DNA from: Cyclobacteriaceae bacterium
GTDB taxonomy: Bacteria > Bacteroidota > Bacteroidia > Cytophagales > Cyclobacteriaceae
Reading direction: 5' to 3'
DNA: 6,966 nucleotides
Assembly: GCA_015492915.1 (NCBI GenBank)
Contig: WGED01000369.1
Location: forward strand, 1 to 6,966
Part shown: piece after piece, positions 6,833 through 6,966 of the stretch
How positions within the stretch are numbered: the stretch's first letter is position 1
Layout: the number at the start of each line of letters is the position of its first letter
Notes under the pieces: generated by a model
The model's input: the letters and a program-made list of their open reading frames with translations, nothing else
Database searches by the model: none
Told to the model about the DNA's origin: nothing
Program-made: the position numbers and the translations under genes

Positions 6833-6860
6833 AACTACCGCATTTATTTTTTTCCAAAAT

Positions 6861-6966
6861 TCAATACCCCAGCACTTTCCTGAGCCGCTGCAACACATCG
6901 CGACCTATCGCACGGGCTTTGGCTTCGCCCTCTTCCAGCTTCTTGATTAGTTCACCGGTATTTTCC
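6861..6966 (-). CDS. trpS: Tryptophan--tRNA ligase, C-terminal end (partial)
   Basis: The last 34 codons and the TGA stop (complement of 6861-6863) of a minus-strand gene whose start lies beyond the right edge. The peptide contains ELIKKLEEGEAKARAIGRD and ends in LRKVLGY. This matches the last helix of bacterial tryptophanyl-tRNA synthetases, where an L-x-E-G-A-x-K-A pattern is followed by a basic helix and a final LG[FY]. If correct, the enzyme charges tRNA-Trp in the cytoplasm. The nucleotide-binding HIGH and KMSKS motifs would be outside the window, so the call rests on the tail alone. It converges with ppa. Confidence 0.6.
   Translation of the reverse strand, partial: ENTGELIKKLEEGEAKARAIGRDVLQRLRKVLGY

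Larger units (their letters stand above)
6499..6860. other. Gene-free gap between ppa and trpS, rich in hairpins
   Basis: No supported gene lies here on either strand. The flanking genes converge, so both transcripts run into it. It contains a weak hairpin just after ppa (TCTTC at 6507-6511 with GAAGA at 6518-6522, no T-run), a degenerate interspersed repeat from 6556, and a run of hairpins from 6685 to 6832, given separately. A frame open from 6550 to 6774 has no usable start, and its first part is only the translated repeat. Confidence 0.6.

Noticed and set aside
6687..6950. 87-residue TTG-start frame overlapping the right edge
   Set aside because: It has no recognisable motif and is antisense to the trpS tail over its last third.
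1..6966. A defence, toxin-antitoxin, secretion or mobile system spanning the window
   Set aside because: No nuclease, toxin, transposase, integrase, phage or secretion component is recognisable. The genes are separately transcribed and mostly housekeeping or envelope types.

Overview
The window looks like chromosomal DNA from a member of the Bacteroidota. The largest gene has a domain combination typical of that phylum: carboxypeptidase-regulatory-like domains, an alpha-2-macroglobulin MG2-type repeat and a TonB-plug-like segment. None of the starts I checked has a clear Shine-Dalgarno sequence. A TAnnTTTG promoter core, the Bacteroidota -7 consensus, stands ahead of the pyrophosphatase gene. 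Base composition is moderate and even, and I see no transposase, integrase, tRNA, rRNA or CRISPR array.

Layout from left to right. Positions 1-175 hold no gene but contain two perfect short inverted repeats. Positions 176-1290 (+) hold a secreted glycoside-hydrolase-like protein whose reading frame is broken by a one-base deletion near 715. Positions 1291-1519 are intergenic, with a palindrome on the stop codon, a possible terminator and a possible promoter. Positions 1520-1993 (+) encode a stand-alone two-CBS-domain protein. It converges on a very large minus-strand gene (2076-5726), which encodes a 1216-residue exported protein. Across a 238-bp divergent gap, 5965-6498 (+) encodes a family I inorganic pyrophosphatase with all expected active-site residues. 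Positions 6499-6860 hold no gene but contain a degenerate Bacteroidota-type interspersed repeat and several hairpins. The last 106 bases are the C-terminal end of a minus-strand gene that reads like tryptophanyl-tRNA synthetase.

The genes do not form an operon or an obvious common pathway. They are separated by gaps of about 80 to 360 bp and alternate in strand. Pyrophosphatase and TrpS are housekeeping; pyrophosphatase removes the PPi that aminoacylation releases, but their adjacency is convergent and needs no functional link. The two exported proteins belong to the envelope and glycan-related repertoire of the phylum. I found no convincing new multi-gene system. The items most worth checking are the frameshift in the hydrolase-like gene, the fused architecture of the 1216-residue protein, and the hairpin-rich gap between ppa and trpS.
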